A stretch of 5,291 bases of DNA. Source: Planctomycetota bacterium. Its GTDB lineage: Bacteria > Planctomycetota > Phycisphaerae > UBA1845 > CAIVHJ01. Position 1 is the first letter of the stretch; every line of letters begins with the position of its first letter. The position numbers were made by a program, and so were the translations under genes. Shown here piece after piece: positions 1 to 5,291 of this stretch. The stretch is taken from positions 1 to 5,291 of the forward strand of contig JADFJZ010000155.1 of NCBI GenBank assembly GCA_022565195.1. Direction: 5' to 3'. A model generated the notes under the pieces. The model had not been told where the DNA came from, did not search any database, and saw nothing but the letters and a program-made list of their open reading frames with translations.

Positions 1-704
1 CTACGCTCTCGATCAGCAACGATCAGCAGTTCCAATACTACCGCCGGAGAATCGGGCTCGAAGACGGCCGGCGCCTCAAGCTCGACTCGCCGTACGACTT
101 CCGCAGGCAAGTGGATGTGCACATTGAAGCCGACCTTCCGGCCCCTTCCGATGCGGCAGAGTTCGGCCTCGCCGCTTGCGAGCGCATCGCACGATTCACG
201 ATTCAGGCCGGCGGCCGATCGTTGGTCTTGTTCACGAGTTATCGCATGATGCGACACTTCGCCGGCCTGCTCGCCGAGCGATTTGCGGAAGCCGAGCTCG
301 ATTTGCTCGTTCAAGGGAATGATCTGGGACGCACCGCGATGATCGAGCGATTGCGACTGCACCCGCAGACTGTCATTTTCGGCACCGACACTTTCTGGCA
401 GGGCATTGATGTTCGCGGGGACGCGCTCTGCAACGTCATCATCGTCAAACTGCCGTTTGCCTCGCCCGGCGAGCCACTGGTCGAAGCGCGTATCGAAGCC
501 ATCAATGCCGCCGGCGGCAATGCCTTCCGCGACTATCAACTGCCCGAAGCGATCTTGAAATTCAAACAGGGCGTCGGAAGGTTGATCCGTTCGAAGACGG
601 ATCGAGGCAAGATCGTCATCCTCGACAAACGGATCGTCGCCCAATCGTACGGAGCACGCTTTCTCGCCTCGTTACCCTCCTGTGACCCGATCATCACATC
701 CTGA
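1..704 (+). CDS. DinG/XPD-like ATP-dependent DNA helicase, C-terminal part (5'-truncated by window edge)
   Basis: The frame is open from base 3 to the TGA at 702-704, giving 233 residues, and continues upstream out of the window; the GTG at 111 is internal, not a start. The residues before it (TLSIS...YYRRRIGL, then LDSPYDF) match the region following the second ATPase segment of DinG/YoaA/XPD-type helicases. Helicase motif IV is at about 219-251 (SLVLFTSYRMM), motif V at about 381-410 (GTDTFWQGID) and motif VI at 567-590 (QGVGRLIR, with the arginine finger). KLPFASP and the final KIVILDKR strand are also typical of HELICc2 domains. Family members are 5'-3' superfamily 2 helicases acting in the cytoplasm on DNA-repair intermediates, R-loops or G-quadruplexes. 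The Walker A/B motifs and any Fe-S cysteines would lie upstream and cannot be checked, so I give no symbol. The gene converges on the S41 protease gene. Confidence 0.93.
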   Translation, partial: TLSISNDQQFQYYRRRIGLEDGRRLKLDSPYDFRRQVDVHIEADLPAPSDAAEFGLAACERIARFTIQAGGRSLVLFTSYRMMRHFAGLLAERFAEAELDLLVQGNDLGRTAMIERLRLHPQTVIFGTDTFWQGIDVRGDALCNVIIVKLPFASPGEPLVEARIEAINAAGGNAFRDYQLPEAILKFKQGVGRLIRSKTDRGKIVILDKRIVAQSYGARFLASLPSCDPIITS

Positions 705-744
705 CAGCGATGCGACCAGCCAGGCGTCACCCGTCCCACGCATC

Positions 745-776
745 AAAAAGGCCCAATCGCATTCACGACTGGGCCT
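745..776 (-). terminator. Intrinsic terminator of the S41 protease gene
   Basis: Read on the minus strand, an 11-bp stem (AGGCCCAGTCG with CGATTGGGCCT, one A/C mismatch) closes a 6-base loop and is followed directly by a run of five T. It lies 28 bases beyond the protease stop codon, the expected place for a Rho-independent terminator. On the plus strand the hairpin has no T-run after it, so it should mainly stop minus-strand transcription. It may still hinder helicase read-through. Confidence 0.85.
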
Positions 777-804
777 CGAGGTTCGTTGTTGCACGCGCCG
801 TTCG

Positions 805-3117
805 TTAGTTCGTCACCACAGTCGGCTGCCGGCTGGGAAGGCGGCCATCGCCGAGCTTGACCTTGGGCAGAATTCCAAAACCCAGTTTTTGCAGCAATTG
901 CACCCGCAAAACGAGTGCCGCCGTCTCTAGTTGGTAATCCACCGCCGGATACTCGATAAGTTCTTCGACTTCTTCAGCTTCTTCTTCGATCTGTACTTCT
1001 GTTCCGGGTTGCGTCTCCACGGGCTGCGCATCACCTGTGGGTATTGCCGGCTTCTCGCCGTGCGCCGCCGGCGCCGCCGGAGCCGAATCCTCAGCCGGCT
1101 CCGGGGTTTCCGCTTCACTCGCCGCGTCATCGTCTTCTAAGTGGATGATGTCGGCCTCACGGTTCATCATACGAATCCTGTTCGTCTCCCGCCTAACCAA
1201 TGAAACCTCGATGTCCGGTTCAACACCCCACGTTTCGCTCTCGGGGAGACGGTGAATCGACCGGCCGCTGGGCAGGTAATACTGCGCGGTGGTCAGCTTG
1301 AGATAGCCATTGGTGTGACCCACCGGAATCAGGTTCTGAACACTGCCCTTACCGAAGCTCCGTTCGCCGACGACCAGCGCTCTGTGATGATCTTTCAACG
1401 CGCCCGCGACGATCTCGGAGGCGCTCGCACTGCTGCCGTTCACGAGTACGACCAAAGGCAGCTTGCAGTGGCGATCTTTGGATCTCGACGACTTGGTATC
1501 GGGGTCGAGTCGTCTCCCTTCGGTGCTTACAATGTTGTCGCCATCGGGCAGGAACATCTCCGCCACTTCGATCGCGGACTGCAGCAATCCGCCGGGATTG
1601 AAACGCAGATCCAGGATCAGGCCGCGCATGCCCTGCTTCTGGAGATGCTGCAAGGTCTCTTTCAACTCGCCGACCGACGTGTCTTGAAAGTTCGTCAGGC
1701 GGATGTAGCCGATCTTGAAATCGGGATCGAGCATGAAATCCCACTCTTGAGACTCCGCACTGCGTCGATAGCCTTTCACGCTCTGAATCTCGATTTGTTC
1801 GCGCACCAGCGTGACATCGAACGATTTCTTCGTGCGCGGACGATCGATCGTCAGCACAACTTCGGTGCCGGCTGGTCCCATGATCGTCCGTACGGCTCCG
1901 GTCAAACTCATGCCTTCGGTGGGCTCCCCGTTCACATGGCTGATCACATCATCGGCCTGAATGCCGGCGCGATAGGCGGGCGTGCCTTCGAGCGGAGTCA
2001 CCACCGTCAGCTTGTTCTGCAGCCTACTGATTTGAATGCCTACTCCGATAAACCGTCCCTGGGTGTGCTTCTCAAACTCGGAGTGCTCAACCGGCCAGAT
2101 CATCGACGTGAATTTGTCCAGCGAACCGTTCGAACCCAGGACTTTCTCGAAGAACTCGTAGATGATCAACTCCCGGTCCAACTTCACCGTCTGATCGTTG
2201 ATATCCAGCACTTTCTGGAACGCGGCTTGGAGATCCTTGTAGGAATAATCCTCCAGGCCATCCACCTTCTTGATTTGCCGATCGAGGCGCCGCATGTACA
2301 TTCGTCGATCGTCTTCGTCTTTGAGGCCCGGGTACATCTCGATGAGAACTTCGCTCTCCGCCAGCAGGCGTAATTGTCTGAGCCCGTCCTTGGCGCCTTC
2401 CCTGAGATCCGGCTCGATGACGTAACGCCTGTGGATTTCCCAAAGCGCGTCTTCGACGATCCTCGGGGTGACGCCCCGCATCCTGAGCTTCCATTCAGAA
2501 TCCTCGCCGTAGAGGAATTCCAGCCTCGAGTGCGAGCCGCACTCATCAAGTTTGCGCTCGTACTCCGCATTCCCTTCATAGACTTGCGTAAGCTGGTAGT
2601 AGAGCCCGGCCGCATCACGCCACTCGCCGGCTTCTTCATGCTTCCGCGCCAGAGTCACAATCTCATCGTGCAGCTTCTGGACCCACGGTTCACGCATGAA
2701 GGCGGCTTCCGCGAGCGAGCAGATCCGGGCGGATCGAACATAGTCAAATGCGTCTTCCCATTTCTCCTTGGCGATTTGCTTCTTGGCCAGCCTGAGGTGT
2801 TGGGCGCGCTGCTTCGCCTGCAGTTCCGTACGGGTGGCATTGTCCCTGGAGCGGCGATCAAGCCATGAAGCGACTTCGTGGTAGGATTCCTCGCCGGGCT
2901 TACTCTCCAGAATCCGGGCCAGTGATGCGCGGGCCTCGCTGAATTTCCCGTGGATGATCCCATCCACGCCCTGGGCCCACAGCACATCCGTTCCCGCTTT
3001 GCTGTCGGGAACCCGCTCTTGGGCCCCCGCCGAGGCCCCAAAGGCCAGAAGCGCGGCCAGAGTCAGCAAGAGTGTGATGCAGTGTCGAGGAAGCAGTGAG
3101 GTTGTCCGAACCGTCAT
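805..3117 (-). CDS. Secreted S41-family carboxy-terminal processing protease (CtpA/Prc type) with TPR-like N-terminus
   Basis: 770 residues. Residues 1-33 are a signal peptide: basic start, hydrophobic LLLTLAALLAF, and ASAGA before the likely cleavage site, so the protein is exported. Residues 45-195 hold about three TPR-like helical pairs. The PDZ domain is at about 354-427 (GRFIGVGIQ; DDVISHVNGEP) and the S41 core at about 468-640. By alignment with E. coli Prc and Scenedesmus D1 protease, the nucleophile is Ser565 (in SASASE), the general base Lys590 (FGKG) and the third residue Gln594. All are present, so it should be active. Family members clip or degrade exported proteins from the C-terminus. 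Residues 661-722 are an acidic Ala/Pro/Glu-rich linker leading to a terminal helix. At 770 residues it is much longer than typical CtpA (400-550) and nearer Prc size. The ATG at 3117 is supported by GGGAG six bases upstream and by the signal peptide. It is monocistronic, with its own promoter and terminator. Confidence 0.95.
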   Translation of the reverse strand: MTVRTTSLLPRHCITLLLTLAALLAFGASAGAQERVPDSKAGTDVLWAQGVDGIIHGKFSEARASLARILESKPGEESYHEVASWLDRRSRDNATRTELQAKQRAQHLRLAKKQIAKEKWEDAFDYVRSARICSLAEAAFMREPWVQKLHDEIVTLARKHEEAGEWRDAAGLYYQLTQVYEGNAEYERKLDECGSHSRLEFLYGEDSEWKLRMRGVTPRIVEDALWEIHRRYVIEPDLREGAKDGLRQLRLLAESEVLIEMYPGLKDEDDRRMYMRRLDRQIKKVDGLEDYSYKDLQAAFQKVLDINDQTVKLDRELIIYEFFEKVLGSNGSLDKFTSMIWPVEHSEFEKHTQGRFIGVGIQISRLQNKLTVVTPLEGTPAYRAGIQADDVISHVNGEPTEGMSLTGAVRTIMGPAGTEVVLTIDRPRTKKSFDVTLVREQIEIQSVKGYRRSAESQEWDFMLDPDFKIGYIRLTNFQDTSVGELKETLQHLQKQGMRGLILDLRFNPGGLLQSAIEVAEMFLPDGDNIVSTEGRRLDPDTKSSRSKDRHCKLPLVVLVNGSSASASEIVAGALKDHHRALVVGERSFGKGSVQNLIPVGHTNGYLKLTTAQYYLPSGRSIHRLPESETWGVEPDIEVSLVRRETNRIRMMNREADIIHLEDDDAASEAETPEPAEDSAPAAPAAHGEKPAIPTGDAQPVETQPGTEVQIEEEAEEVEELIEYPAVDYQLETAALVLRVQLLQKLGFGILPKVKLGDGRLPSRQPTVVTN

Positions 3118-3132
3118 GAATAGCTCCCGGCC
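3118..3132 (-). promoter_or_regulatory. Shine-Dalgarno site of the S41 protease gene
   Basis: On the minus strand GGGAG stands six bases before the ATG whose first base is 3117. This is good spacing, and it fixes the start that places the signal peptide at the N-terminus. Confidence 0.7.
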
Positions 3133-3196
3133 TTTGCAGGCGGCTGGCGAAGAGTCAAGCGGCGGTCGCGCAAGGACTTAATGATCCCGCCGAGTT

Positions 3197-3225
3197 ATTA
3201 TAGGGGCTTGGTAAGCGACTGACCA
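3197..3225 (-). promoter_or_regulatory. Sigma70-type promoter for the S41 protease gene
   Basis: On the minus strand TGGTCA (3220-3225; 4 of 6 matches to TTGACA) and a perfect TATAAT (3197-3202) are separated by exactly 17 bases. The start of transcription would be near 3190, leaving an untranslated leader of about 70 bases before the ATG at 3117. No operator or riboswitch-like fold is evident in the leader. Confidence 0.65.
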
Positions 3226-3387
3226 TCCCGTCCGACGCCCGTGCCCCCCCATTAGAATTCGGCATTCACGGAGCAGCGAACCAAGCGAATTATAAGAAGG
3301 CGTGCCTCGGCCCTTCAAATTTGGGCCAATAACGTCCTCAAGAACAACAAGATAGAAAATCACAACCGAATTCAATACAGTGCGTTC
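3226..3387. other. Remainder of the divergent intergenic region
   Basis: This stretch should hold the promoter of the plus-strand cluster, but I find no convincing one. The best -10-like hexamer is TATAAG at 3291-3296; the only -35-like partner (TTCACG, 3265-3270) is 20 bases away, which is too far. A small hairpin, GGCCC (3309-3313) with GGGCC (3323-3327), lies in the probable leader. There is also a C7 run at 3244-3250. A/T content rises towards 3388, as expected near a start site. A 65-codon minus-strand reading frame here has no family features and is not called. Confidence 0.4.
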
Positions 3388-3654
3388 ATGGATTCATTCG
3401 CCGGACCCGATCTTTTCCACCTTTTTCGTCGCTCGTTGGTGTTGGTGTGCGGCATCTACACGCTCCTCGTCACATATCGGGCCGTGAACCGCTGGCTGGA
3501 CGGAGGAGACCCCAATCGGCCCGCCCAGGCCCGAATCAAGCGGTATCTCACCGCCCAGCTTCTCAGAACCCGGCTGAGCACGTTCGTGAGCGACCTGCTC
3601 CAGATCGCGTTTCTCCTTGTGGTGCTCTGCTATCTTATTACGCTGCATCCATAG
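3388..3654 (+). CDS. Small two-helix membrane protein of unknown function
   Basis: 88 residues; I do not recognise a family. Two hydrophobic segments are visible, at about 16-33 (SLVLVCGIYTLLVTY) and 68-86 (LLQIAFLLVVLCYLITL). They are joined by a loop of about 35 residues rich in Arg and Lys, which by the positive-inside rule should be cytoplasmic, with both ends outside. The ATG at 3388 has no clear ribosome binding site, but it gives a first helix of full length and there is no better start downstream. The stop is 23 bases before the next gene, suggesting co-transcription with the membrane-anchored protein that follows. The plus-strand reading frame that overlaps it in another frame (3447 onward) is Arg/Pro-rich shadow sequence; this frame has the membrane-protein composition and is the likelier gene. 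Confidence 0.72.
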   Translation: MDSFAGPDLFHLFRRSLVLVCGIYTLLVTYRAVNRWLDGGDPNRPAQARIKRYLTAQLLRTRLSTFVSDLLQIAFLLVVLCYLITLHP

Positions 3655-3677
3655 TACGATTGCTGGATTCCCGGAGT

Positions 3678-4544
3678 ATGAACGAACGAATGAGCGCCGA
3701 GATGTCACAAACCAACCCCAGCAGCGCTCCTTTGACGACTTCGCTCGCCCAGTTACCGCTGGACGAATTGAAAGCTCATGCCACTTCGTTGGGAATCGGA
3801 TTCGGCCGCGATGCGCAGCATGGAGAGCTGCTGCGGCTGATCCGGCAGCGACAAGAGCTTCTGCTGGACTTGGATCGGCAGGCGCTTCTGGACATTTGCG
3901 TGTGGGCACGCCGGCCCGTGAAGAAATCGGCCGGCAAGGACGCACTCGCCCGAGAGATTGCTTCGATCAACAAGATGAGGTTCGACGGCCTCTCCGATCA
4001 GGGGCTGTATGCGTTCTGCCGGCTTCGAGAGCTTGACATTTCTTCAAATGCCGACCGGAGTTCGATGATCCGGGCGCTGAAGAAAGCCGAGCCGCTCGGC
4101 AAGTATATCAAGCGCAAGCGCCGTCGGCTGATGGGTTCGCTGATCAACAAGCTGATCTCCACGCCCGGATCAGAACCCGACGGCGGCAAAGCCGAGTACC
4201 AGTTCCTGCCGGAAGACGACCGCTCACTGAAAAGGCGGATCGAGGAAGAAGGCGTGGTCGGCGGAATCACCCGCAAGATCAAAGGCGTGGCCGATGATTA
4301 TGTCCGCGAGAAACTGGATGAGATCGAGACGCGGATCGATCGCAAGCTCGACGAAATCGACGCGCGGCTCGGCGAATGGCGCGACCGCGAGATTCGCAAT
4401 CGCCTGCGGATCGTCAAGATCACGCTCCTGGCATCCATTGTTGTGGCGGTGCTGAGTCTCGGCTATAATTATGTCAAGCAGTTCACCGGGCAGACCGGCG
4501 CGCCCCAGGAGATTGTCGAGCAAACTACGACCGAGACACCCTGA
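3678..4544 (+). CDS. Putative membrane-anchored nucleic-acid-binding protein with SAP/Rho_N-like repeats and coiled coil
   Basis: 288 residues from the ATG at 3678; no named family recognised. Residues 22-56 (LPLDELKAHATSLGI, then GELLRLI) resemble a Rho_N/SAP helix-extended-helix unit. Residues 65-98 (ending SAGKDALAREI) and 100-136 (DRSSMIRALKK) look like two more. A basic patch follows at 142-150 (KYIKRKRRR). Residues 205-238 form a charged coiled coil with an 11-residue repeat (KLDEIETRIDR, KLDEIDARLGE), leading into one membrane helix at about 248-266 and a 22-residue polar tail. Arg/Lys before the helix predict a cytoplasmic N-terminal part. SAP and Rho_N units usually bind DNA or RNA, so a nucleic acid tether at the membrane is plausible but inferred. 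The start is uncertain: GGAG at 3673-3676 is only one base from the first ATG, and ATGs at 3690 and 3702 are alternatives. Upstream in-frame sequence only shadows the 88-residue gene. Confidence 0.78.
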   Translation: MNERMSAEMSQTNPSSAPLTTSLAQLPLDELKAHATSLGIGFGRDAQHGELLRLIRQRQELLLDLDRQALLDICVWARRPVKKSAGKDALAREIASINKMRFDGLSDQGLYAFCRLRELDISSNADRSSMIRALKKAEPLGKYIKRKRRRLMGSLINKLISTPGSEPDGGKAEYQFLPEDDRSLKRRIEEEGVVGGITRKIKGVADDYVREKLDEIETRIDRKLDEIDARLGEWRDREIRNRLRIVKITLLASIVVAVLSLGYNYVKQFTGQTGAPQEIVEQTTTETP

Positions 4545-4577
4545 TCTAATAATTCTCATGGCAGGTATCAAATTGAA

Positions 4578-5015
4578 ATGTACGAGAAGTTAAGCACACG
4601 AGTAGAAGGAGTCGTCAAGCTGGCTCACGACATTGCCCGCGAATACGATGAGGAATACGTCGGCACGGAGCACGTGCTGCTGGCCATTTCACGCGAAGGC
4701 ACGGGCGTGGGCGCCAAGGTTCTGCTCAACCACGGGGCCACGCCGGAGAAAATCAAGGAACAAGTGGATCAATTGATCAAGCACAGCATGGAGGAAACCT
4801 GGGTTTTCGGCCGCCTGCCCGGATCGCCGCATTTCAAGAACGTCGTCGCCGGAGCGATTGAAGCCGCCCGCCAGCTCGAATCCAAAGAAGTATGCACCGA
4901 ACACCTCTTGCTCGCTCTGTTGAAAGAGAAAGGCAGCGTGGCGTACAACGCGCTGCAGAATCTGGGCGTCAAAATCGAGGACGTCCGCAGCGACGTCGCC
5001 GAATTGACCACTTGA
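4578..5015 (+). CDS. Stand-alone Clp N-domain (ClpC/ClpA R-domain) protein
   Basis: 145 residues covering almost exactly the double Clp repeat of ClpC. Repeat 1 is at about 5-68 (VGTEHVLLAI) and repeat 2 at about 78-143 (CTEHLLLALLKEKG). In Clp unfoldases this domain recruits substrates and adaptors. No AAA+ module follows: there is no Walker A sequence in any frame to the window end, and the protein stops at a TGA at the natural domain boundary. This looks like a free-standing protein rather than a frameshifted clpC. By alignment Glu31 and Glu108 correspond to Glu32 and Glu106, which bind phosphoarginine in Bacillus ClpC; these glutamates also occur in other Clp N-domains, so phosphoarginine binding is only possible. 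A cytoplasmic adaptor or decoy for a Clp protease is the likely role (inference). The ATG at 4578 has a weak GGCAGG 12 bases upstream. It sits 33 bases after the membrane-anchored protein gene, probably in the same operon. Confidence 0.9.
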   Translation: MYEKLSTRVEGVVKLAHDIAREYDEEYVGTEHVLLAISREGTGVGAKVLLNHGATPEKIKEQVDQLIKHSMEETWVFGRLPGSPHFKNVVAGAIEAARQLESKEVCTEHLLLALLKEKGSVAYNALQNLGVKIEDVRSDVAELTT

Positions 5016-5092
5016 AACCGCCCTTCCTTACCGCACGCTCCCGGCCCGTCGATTCAACGTCCACGCGACGATCTCCCTGACTCGAATAATTC

Positions 5093-5125
5093 AAACCGCA
5101 GAGACCGCGGAGAGCGCAGAGGTTT
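5093..5125. repeat. 9-bp tandem repeat (CGCRGAGAN) flanked by AAACC/GGTTT
   Basis: Three adjacent 9-bp-register units start at 5097, 5106 and 5115 (CGCAGAGAC, CGCGGAGAG, CGCAGAGG; the third is one base short). They are bracketed by the inverted pentamers AAACC (5093-5097) and GGTTT (5121-5125). The array is intergenic, after the last gene of the cluster. From memory, similar CGCAGAG-type intergenic repeats occur in planctomycete and related environmental genomes; this was not checked. Confidence 0.6.
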
Positions 5126-5252
5126 GTTGATGTCTGAATAGCGAACGAACCAAGGAGCCGCAGGCTTCAGCCTGCGCGAGGCCTCATACAGGACAGATTC
5201 GCCCATTTTCCCAATCACGCCGATATAGAAATCTATTCAAACATCAATAAAG
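5122..5252. repeat. Imperfect 20-bp inverted repeat flanking a 91-bp spacer
   Basis: The plus-strand segment 5122-5141 and the reverse complement of 5233-5252 agree at 17 of 20 positions, sharing the cores TTGATGT and TGAATAG. The REP-like hairpin lies between the arms. No reading frame of useful length is inside, so if this is a mobile unit it is a small non-autonomous one. No target-site duplication is evident. Confidence 0.45.
5159..5176. repeat. REP-like palindromic hairpin
   Basis: CGCAGGC and GCCTGCG form a perfect 7-bp stem around the tetraloop TTCA. There is no T-run on either side, so it is not a standard intrinsic terminator. Its position behind the last gene and its form fit a repetitive extragenic palindrome; it could also protect the 3' end of the cluster transcript. 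Confidence 0.55.
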
Positions 5253-5291
5253 CCCCCAAGCCGCCTCTGCCGATGTTCCAAGTGCCCTCGG
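5181..5291. other. Intergenic sequence to the window end
   Basis: No gene is supported here. It contains a short palindrome, ATAGA and TCTAT around AA (5225-5236), next to the right arm of the inverted repeat. All three minus-strand frames entering from the window end close within about 20 codons, so a gene end on that strand cannot be shown. Confidence 0.4.

Noticed and set aside
1252..2373. A 373-codon plus-strand open frame lying opposite the S41 protease gene.
   Set aside because: It is wholly antisense to a strongly supported protease with catalytic motifs. Its His/Arg/Gln/Leu-rich composition is what a GC-rich antisense frame produces, and no domain is visible.
3178..3375. A 65-codon minus-strand frame in the divergent intergenic region.
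   Set aside because: It overlaps the protease promoter and shows no domain, membrane helix or ribosome binding site.
3447..3677. Upstream extension of the 288-residue protein to an ATG at 3447 (365 codons).
   Set aside because: The added residues are Arg/Pro/Ala-rich without structure and overlap the 88-residue membrane protein in another frame; the hydrophobic two-helix pattern favours the latter.
4558..4593. Short 11-codon frame (starting MAGIKLK) overlapping the start of the Clp N-domain gene, as a leader peptide.
   Set aside because: It has no ribosome binding site, no regulatory codon run and no attenuator hairpin; chance is enough.
5042..5071. Terminator after the Clp N-domain gene (weak CGTCG/CGACG pairing).
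   Set aside because: The stem is only 5 bp with a long loop and no T-run.
5016..5080. Possible continuation of the Clp N-domain gene into a frameshifted ClpC ATPase.
   Set aside because: None of the three plus-strand frames shows ClpC linker or Walker A sequence after 5015; the sequence becomes repeat-bearing intergenic DNA.
5093..5125. CRISPR-like array.
   Set aside because: The units are 9 bp, adjacent and without spacers, and no cas gene is nearby.

Overview
The window comes from a moderately GC-rich bacterial chromosome. I think it is most likely Planctomycetota. The reasons are a very long S41 carboxy-terminal protease with a helical-repeat N-terminus, a free-standing Clp N-domain (R-domain) protein, weak or absent Shine-Dalgarno signals before several genes, and CGCAGAG-type intergenic repeats. 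This is inference from gene style; no rRNA or other marker gene is present.

Layout. (1) Positions 1-704 (+): the C-terminal part of a DinG/XPD-like superfamily 2 helicase whose start lies upstream of the window. (2) Positions 705-804: a short convergent gap with a clear intrinsic terminator serving the minus-strand gene. (3) Positions 805-3117 (-): a secreted S41 (CtpA/Prc-type) protease with signal peptide, TPR-like helical region, PDZ domain, intact Ser/Lys/Gln catalytic set and an acidic tail. (4) Positions 3118-3387: a divergent promoter region with a good sigma70-type promoter for the protease (TGGTCA, 17 bp, TATAAT). (5) Positions 3388-5015 (+): a compact three-gene cluster with gaps of 23 and 33 bases. 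It encodes an 88-residue two-helix membrane protein, a 288-residue protein with three candidate SAP/Rho_N-like helix-extended-helix units, a coiled coil and a C-terminal membrane anchor, and a 145-residue stand-alone Clp N-domain protein. (6) Positions 5016-5291: no gene seen, but a dense group of repeats: a 9-bp tandem CGCRGAGAN array, a REP-like hairpin and a 20-bp imperfect inverted repeat.

The most unusual part is the three-gene cluster. It combines a membrane-tethered, putatively nucleic-acid-binding protein with a substrate-recognition domain of Clp unfoldases that has no ATPase attached. A joint role, such as presenting membrane- or nucleoid-associated substrates to a Clp protease, is a hypothesis only. 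The helicase and the S41 protease look like ordinary housekeeping genes in their own transcription units.
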